The notes under the pieces are model-generated. The model was not told where the DNA came from, made no database searches, and worked only from the letters and a program-made list of their open reading frames with translations. 64,000 nucleotides of DNA from positions 62,001 through 126,000 of the forward strand of contig CALFCF010000030.1 of NCBI GenBank assembly GCA_937951345.1, in the 5' to 3' direction. Shown here one piece after another: positions 59,593-64,000 of this stretch (the stretch's first letter is position 1; each line of letters starts with the position of its first letter). This stretch comes from an uncultured Granulosicoccaceae bacterium (GTDB lineage: Bacteria; Pseudomonadota; Gammaproteobacteria; Granulosicoccales; Granulosicoccaceae). The position numbers and the translations under genes were made by a program.

Positions 59593-61170
59593 TTACGTTT
59601 TGTCTCTTATCGTTCCGCGGCGAGCCTGAGCCTCTTTGATGTCCACGCCACTGCTCACGTTACCGGCATTGTGCTTACGCTTGTGCTTGCGTGCTGTGCG
59701 CGAATCCATAGGTCCGATGACTGCCGCTACCGGCAAATAAACACCGACAAACAACCCCCCAAGACGTGAAGATTTTTGCAGTTCAAGCACGCCACTGTAA
59801 GTCTCAACAATGTCTTTAACTATCGAGAGACCCAGGCCGTGCCCTGCAACCGATTCATCGAGCCTGACCCCACGCTCAGTCAGCCGGTGAAATTGATCCG
59901 GTGAACAACCGGGTCCATCATCTTCAATCGTGAACCGGATACCCTGATCCACCGTTGCAGCCGCTTTTGCAGGAGCTGGCTGTGTCGCATGCAAAGGTGA
60001 TACAACAGGTTTCTGTTGAGGCTGCTTTCGAACAGTGGCAATCGACGAATCATTCACTGACGTGACCTTGAGATGGACACTGGTTGCAGCCCACTTGACC
60101 GCATTATCAAGTAAATTACCAATCAGTTCGAGCATATCCTGACGGTCAAAATGGAGCACGATGCCGTGTTCGACATCGACGTGTATATCAATGTCCTTTT
60201 CAGAGTAAGTCTGTTTAAGCAGACCACACAGTGACGGAATTTCCGCTTTTAGATCGAACAATTGACCGGGACCACCCTGACCGGCAAGCCGGGCCCGTTT
60301 TAGCTCACCCTCAATGATCTGTAATATCTGTTCGGTGTTCTGCTTCAGTTGTACACGGCTATCTTCCGGCATATCATCCTGCGCGTTATCGCTGTAGCGG
60401 ATCAGCAGATTCAATGGCCCCTTTAACGTATGCGCGAGATTTCCCAACGCATTACGCGAGTGCTTTAGCCGTTGATCAAACAATAACAATAAACGGTTGA
60501 ACTCATGCACCAGCGGCAGAATTTCAGTTGGCACATTCTCTGACAACGCAACAGCCTGCCCCTGTTCGAGCTTATGAATGTCACCACGAACAGTCTGCAG
60601 TTTTTTCAATGACAAGCGCACGATCAGGTGTTGTACGATCAAAAGCGCAATCAGAAGTAACAATGTGATCGCCGCAAAATAAATCTGAAATACAGTCAAG
60701 CGTTCATGGATCGGCGACATGTCCTCGGCAACCGTAACCGTAAATTGATGTCCATTAACGGCGAAACCACCTGACCAGAAGAGAATGGGTTCGGTTGTTT
60801 TGCCGGTCAGGCGACCTTTTTTTTGGCCGCCCGGCGGTAGCTGCTCAAAACTGAATTCCTGCTCCCACGTCGAGCGCGAGTAGATATCCGATTCACCGTC
60901 GAGACTGACCAGATAATACTTGCCTGAGTAGGGTGAATCGTACGCCGGGTGGAGTCGCGCATTGCTCATTCGCGGAGCATCGATTTCGATTTCCGGGAAT
61001 TCCATCGCGCCCAGCACATGGCTGGCCTCTGTTTCCAACCGCGAGTAAACAAGACTCTCTGATAGCAGACGCGAGACCAGACTTCCTGCCCACCAGAAGA
61101 GCAGCATGAGCACAAGCAGACTGATCACCAGCCCGATTTGCAGGCTACGTTCTAGAGATCTGATCTGCAT
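59593..61170 (-). CDS. Sensor histidine kinase (PhoQ-like)
   Basis: A 525-residue inner-membrane kinase. Two helices (about 13-33 and 165-185) enclose a periplasmic sensor of about 130 residues, followed by a HAMP-like linker, the H-box with His247 (LAHTLKGPLNLL, the PhoQ-type HxLKxPL form), the N-box Asn356 (NLLDNAVKW), G1 DDGPGC (Asp418) and G2 GHGLGLSI. The 62 residues between N356 and D418 exceed the usual 26-30 because of a Pro/Gln/Lys/Ala-rich insertion. A basic C-terminal tail (RKHKRKHN) follows the ATPase domain. It is encoded 69 nt after its response regulator. The signal is unknown; divalent cations or envelope stress are possible by analogy. Confidence 0.9.
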   Translation of the reverse strand: MQIRSLERSLQIGLVISLLVLMLLFWWAGSLVSRLLSESLVYSRLETEASHVLGAMEFPEIEIDAPRMSNARLHPAYDSPYSGKYYLVSLDGESDIYSRSTWEQEFSFEQLPPGGQKKGRLTGKTTEPILFWSGGFAVNGHQFTVTVAEDMSPIHERLTVFQIYFAAITLLLLIALLIVQHLIVRLSLKKLQTVRGDIHKLEQGQAVALSENVPTEILPLVHEFNRLLLLFDQRLKHSRNALGNLAHTLKGPLNLLIRYSDNAQDDMPEDSRVQLKQNTEQILQIIEGELKRARLAGQGGPGQLFDLKAEIPSLCGLLKQTYSEKDIDIHVDVEHGIVLHFDRQDMLELIGNLLDNAVKWAATSVHLKVTSVNDSSIATVRKQPQQKPVVSPLHATQPAPAKAAATVDQGIRFTIEDDGPGCSPDQFHRLTERGVRLDESVAGHGLGLSIVKDIVETYSGVLELQKSSRLGGLFVGVYLPVAAVIGPMDSRTARKHKRKHNAGNVSSGVDIKEAQARRGTIRDKT

Positions 61171-61239
61171 GCAGGCACTGAGTTAGACATTCTGAAGCGT
61201 GAGAAAACATCAGATGGTGCGCGAGAGAATCAAACGACG

Positions 61240-61908
61240 TTAACGAGGATCGTTAAAGACGTAGCCCTGACCACGTTTAGTCAGAATCATCTTGTTGCCG
61301 ATCTTCTCGCGTAAACGCCGGATATAAACTTCAATCAGGTTGCTGTCGCGATCAGAGTCCTGATCATAGACATGGTCCGACAGATTGGATTTGGATAAAA
61401 TTTTGCCGTTGTTCAGCATCATATAACGCAACAACCTGAATTCTGTACCAGTCAAAGGCATTAACTGGCCTTCCTCACCGAGCTTGACCTGCTGCACGTC
61501 TTCATCCAGCAGCAATGTACCGGTTCGGATGCAGTTGGACACATTGCCGTGTTTGCGCGAGATCAGCGCTCGGGTACGCGCTATCAACTCCTCTACATGA
61601 AAAGGTTTACCAAGGTAGTCATCGGCTCCCGCCTTAAACCCGTCAACCCGTTCATACCAGGCATCGCGTGCGGTCAGGACTATTACCGGTACGAGATTAC
61701 CCTTCTTGCGCCAGCTCTGGAGAATCTCCATGCCGTTTTTTTGCGGTAGACCCAGGTCGAGTACTACGATGTCATAAGGCTCGTTGTCGCCCAGAAATTC
61801 CCCGTCAAGCCCGTTGTTAGCAACATCAACTGCGAACCCGGCTTTGGACAAATCTGTCTTCAGGTAGCTGACTATCTCCGGGTCATCTTCGATCAGTAGC
61901 AGGCGCAT
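61240..61908 (-). CDS. OmpR-family response regulator (PhoP-like)
   Basis: A 222-residue DNA-binding response regulator. The receiver has the acidic pair (IEDDPE), phospho-acceptor Asp51 in VLDLGLPQKNG, the Thr in VLTARDAW and Lys in YLGKPF. The C-terminal winged helix shows LTGTEFRLLRYMMLN, SDHVYDQDSDRDSN and VYIRRLREKIG, the OmpR/PhoP type. AAGGAAG precedes the ATG. It is first in the operon with the kinase. The QRGQGYVF end is typical of PhoP/QseB-like members. Confidence 0.92.
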   Translation of the reverse strand: MRLLLIEDDPEIVSYLKTDLSKAGFAVDVANNGLDGEFLGDNEPYDIVVLDLGLPQKNGMEILQSWRKKGNLVPVIVLTARDAWYERVDGFKAGADDYLGKPFHVEELIARTRALISRKHGNVSNCIRTGTLLLDEDVQQVKLGEEGQLMPLTGTEFRLLRYMMLNNGKILSKSNLSDHVYDQDSDRDSNLIEVYIRRLREKIGNKMILTKRGQGYVFNDPR

Positions 61909-62324
61909 GGGATTTGGCTTCCTTTTGCAGTATTAATAATGCAGCAGTTGAATCGACCGGTCTGTTGTGGAGAAACAACAACAGCGTTCTCCAGCAGATT
62001 AAAAAACGTCAGGCACACACCCCGAAGCCGATTCTCCGTGCGGTACTCACCTGGCAACGGGTGTTGCATAACAACGACACCTGGTGCTTTGTTGCTGTTG
62101 ATCATTAAAAGCACCTTCGAAACAAACCAAAATTATAACCCAATCAACGATTTCACAGATTAACATTCGAGCAAACATTAACAAAGGGCGATGACCGCAA
62201 CGACAATGTGCGCAGACAATCAGCAGCACATGATGTGTTCAGTCGATACAGGGCGTGAACTGATACTCAGTTTGTGGGAAACTGTCGGCTGTCAATACTG
62301 TTGAGTACATTCGAGCGATCCGGC
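61909..62324. other. Divergent non-coding region upstream of the response regulator
   Basis: 416 nt between two divergent genes, with no supported gene. A CTGTTGT/ACAACAG hairpin (61962-61984) lies about 55 nt before the response-regulator start and could be an operator or leader structure. The promoter of the two-component operon should lie here. Confidence 0.45.
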
Positions 62325-62678
62325 ATGGCAAGGAATGTGAAGTTCTACTTCGACGACAGCGGCATACCCTGCGCACGTGGACCACAAACAGAAAAGCTGC
62401 TGATGGCTTTCCTGGAAACAGATATACAGGGAGATGACCACATCTGTCACGACCTGATGGAAGACATTCGCGCGATCGAGGACGGCGCGGCTGAAGGCCG
62501 TGAATTTACCGGAAATGCCCACTCGCTCGACATCACCAATGACACTGTCACCATCACCTGTCATGCGCGGGAGCAGGAGCAGGATGATACGCCCGAAACC
62601 TATACGACCTCCCTGCGCCACTTTCGCGAGATCATCGAAGACTGGGAAGCCTTTATTCTTGACGGCGCAGAAATGTAA
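62325..62678 (+). CDS. Acidic cytoplasmic protein of unknown function
   Basis: From the ATG at 62325 it has 117 residues; the frame opens at 62274. It is acidic with no signal or membrane segment. The end pattern, two strands (GNAHSLDITNDTVTITC) followed by a helix (LRHFREIIEDWEAFILDG), resembles the layout of the UPF0231/YacL family, but the identity is too weak to claim membership. The first strand is VKFYFDDSG. It sits apart from neighbours, and the ribosome site is weak. Function unknown. Confidence 0.7.
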   Translation: MARNVKFYFDDSGIPCARGPQTEKLLMAFLETDIQGDDHICHDLMEDIRAIEDGAAEGREFTGNAHSLDITNDTVTITCHAREQEQDDTPETYTTSLRHFREIIEDWEAFILDGAEM

Positions 62679-62770
62679 CACCGTCCGTTGATCGTCCGCG
62701 GATCAAAACACTCTCCTTCCCTGCCTCCTTCACCATTTGCAGCGGTAACCGCATGCGTGCGGATCGATAC

Positions 62771-62790
62771 GTTACGATCTGTTACGATCG
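62771..62790. repeat. Near-exact 10-bp tandem duplication
   Basis: GTTACGATCT is followed directly by GTTACGATCG, in the gap between the acidic protein gene and the lipoprotein gene. Confidence 0.75.
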
Positions 62791-62901
62791 AAGCGTCGGG
62801 CAGTTCAAGCTGCCTGTTATAGACTGGGCTGGAAAGGTTTGTCGCTAGCTCTGCGGGCTGACACACCCGCCATCGAATGACAGACTATCTGGCAGACACG
62901 A

Positions 62902-63276
62902 ATGGACACTCTTATGACAACAAAGACGAAAACAAACACGAAAACAAATTTTCTGAACAGTTCGATGATTCCATCCGGCTCAACGATAATGGGGTTATTG
63001 CTCGGCAGCGCCGTCCTGTTAATTGCATCGTGTGGATCAACCGGATCTTCCCGACCCGCTGTAATACCGCAATCGCAGCCAAGTGCTTCATCAGTTGCCT
63101 CAATGCAAAGTGAAATTGATGACCTGAAGCGTCAGCTCGAAGATGTCCGTCAGGAAATTCTAGAGGTGCGCGCGATGTCCGAGGAAGCACGTGCCGCAGC
63201 AGATATTGCCCAGACGCAGGCAGCCGCGACTGATGACCGCATAGACCAAATGTTCAAACGCGCGGTATTTAAATAA
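62902..63276 (+). CDS. Small alanine-zipper lipoprotein (Lpp-like)
   Basis: A 124-residue protein. A hydrophobic segment ends in the lipobox LLIASC (Cys44), so it should be lipidated. The mature chain begins with a Ser/Pro linker and then forms a heptad-repeat coiled coil (MQSEIDDLKRQLEDVRQEIL and an Ala-rich second half). It ends in KRAVFK with a C-terminal lysine, the residue by which Braun lipoprotein is bound to peptidoglycan. About 20 polar residues precede the signal helix, so an internal ATG (62914, 62965 or 62989) may be the real start. Its stop is 6 nt from that of the convergent L,D-transpeptidase. Confidence 0.8.
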   Translation: MDTLMTTKTKTNTKTNFLNSSMIPSGSTIMGLLLGSAVLLIASCGSTGSSRPAVIPQSQPSASSVASMQSEIDDLKRQLEDVRQEILEVRAMSEEARAAADIAQTQAAATDDRIDQMFKRAVFK

Positions 63277-63282
63277 CAGCCG

Positions 63283-64000
63283 TCACTGAATACCCGAAGC
63301 GGCTGGTTGAATCCCGGCCGCTCGACTGTCGGTTTGTCTACCGCTAGACACTTGGCTGGCGGACACTTGTATTGCGATACCATTTTTTCTCAATACTGCA
63401 TCACGCACCGCCTCATCATCGAGCCATACCTGTGTGTTGTACAACGGCTCAGTATCAGCGTCAGGTAACTGCCCCGGAAGGTTGTCTGACTGCCTTAGTA
63501 ACTCGGTAAATGCCAGATCCAGCGCATGTGAGAGCAATTCCTCGTCATCCAGCGGAAACTCGTCCAACGGTGGATGAACCTCCATCCAGAGCCTGCCATC
63601 GTGCCATCCGACTTTAACCGGCTCGTTAACGATGATGACACGGTCCCCCTGAGCTACCTGACTGTAAACATGCTCAATATCTGCCGGAAACATGCGTACA
63701 CAACCATGCGATACCCGCAACCCCAGACCGGAAGGACGGTTCGTCCCGTGTATCAGATAGGCTGATGATCCAAGTCGGATAGCAAATTTACCGAGAGGGT
63801 TATCAGGCCCCGGCGGTATTTCTTTTGCCAGTGTCTCGCCACGTCTTTGAGCCTCCTGACGGATTGACACTGTGGGACGCCATACCGGGTCGCGCCGTTT
63901 CTGTGTCACGCGGGAAACCAGTAACGGTGTTGCAAACCCCGATCTGCCAATAGACACCGGATAGGTCATCACACGCTGGTTTTTCAGCAGATAAAGACGG
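63283..64000 (-). CDS. L,D-transpeptidase (YkuD/ErfK family), 5' end outside the window
   Basis: The frame stays open to the right window edge (RLYLLKNQRVMTYPVSIGR precedes the first in-window start codon), so the N-terminus is missing. The YkuD catalytic core is complete: YLIHGTNRPSGLGLRVSHGCVRM, with the catalytic Cys encoded at 63700-63702. PPGPDNPLGKFAIRLG is typical of the ErfK/YbiS/YcfS group, which links the terminal Lys of Braun lipoprotein to meso-diaminopimelate, or makes 3-3 crosslinks. A C-terminal extension of about 100 residues follows. The convergent lipoprotein with a C-terminal Lys supports the anchoring role. Periplasmic location is inferred. Confidence 0.92.
   Translation of the reverse strand, partial: RLYLLKNQRVMTYPVSIGRSGFATPLLVSRVTQKRRDPVWRPTVSIRQEAQRRGETLAKEIPPGPDNPLGKFAIRLGSSAYLIHGTNRPSGLGLRVSHGCVRMFPADIEHVYSQVAQGDRVIIVNEPVKVGWHDGRLWMEVHPPLDEFPLDDEELLSHALDLAFTELLRQSDNLPGQLPDADTEPLYNTQVWLDDEAVRDAVLRKNGIAIQVSASQVSSGRQTDSRAAGIQPAASGIQ

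Noticed and set aside
62325-62678. Firm assignment to the UPF0231/YacL family
   Set aside because: Only the order of strands and final helix resembles that family; conserved residues could not be aligned convincingly by eye.

Overview
The window is chromosomal DNA of a gammaproteobacterium. The right two thirds keeps the order familiar from Escherichia coli: rlmE and divergent yhbY, ftsH, folP, glmM, (tpiA), secG, tRNA-Leu(GAG), then initiator tRNA-Met, rimP, nusA, infB, rbfA, truB, rpsO, pnp. The tpiA gene between glmM and secG, and the complete 14-gene nuo operon (with separate nuoC and nuoD) between the two tRNAs, resemble non-enteric gammaproteobacteria. No rRNA, CRISPR array, prophage or intact insertion sequence was found, and the genus cannot be named from the sequence.

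Positions 1-16140 are accessory. They hold a partial MFS exporter; a predicted envelope pair (a TolA-like 954-residue protein with 26 uninterrupted hexapeptide repeats, and a secreted, C-terminally anchored partner); an EamA transporter; a secreted M64-type metallopeptidase with a small exported neighbour; a D-amino-acid transaminase; a HAD hydrolase diverging from an alpha/beta hydrolase; an amidase with a DUF1272 zinc-ribbon protein; a sorbosone-dehydrogenase-like beta-propeller; and a 249-bp non-coding element with 23-bp perfect terminal inverted repeats. Positions 16162-21815 form an aromatic catabolic cluster. PobA makes protocatechuate from 4-hydroxybenzoate, LigAB cleaves it at the 4,5 position and LigC oxidises the product. 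An enoyl-CoA hydratase/isomerase and a PcaF-type thiolase precede these genes, whereas ligI, ligJ and ligK are absent. Direct repeats and a perfect 16-bp palindrome before the thiolase gene look like the control region. A minus-strand operon (tadA, CaiB/BaiF CoA-transferase, small membrane protein, LtnD-like dehydrogenase) follows.

Positions 25857-59526 are the information-processing, respiratory and envelope block: pnp, rpsO, truB, rbfA, infB, nusA and rimP (RNA and translation), nuoN-nuoA (complex I), secG, tpiA, glmM, folP, ftsH, rlmE and yhbY. A second, 144-bp inverted-repeat element separates nusA from infB, and its terminal repeat forms part of the nusA stop codon. The right end holds a PhoQ/PhoP-like two-component pair, a hypothetical cytoplasmic protein, a small lipoprotein with a C-terminal lysine and a convergent L,D-transpeptidase cut by the window edge; the last two look like a Braun-lipoprotein attachment module.

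An unusual number of short exact tandem duplications (10-18 bp) sits between genes. I saw no gene set that is convincingly a wholly new system. The best leads are the hexapeptide-repeat envelope pair, the two non-autonomous inverted-repeat elements and the mixed protocatechuate cluster.
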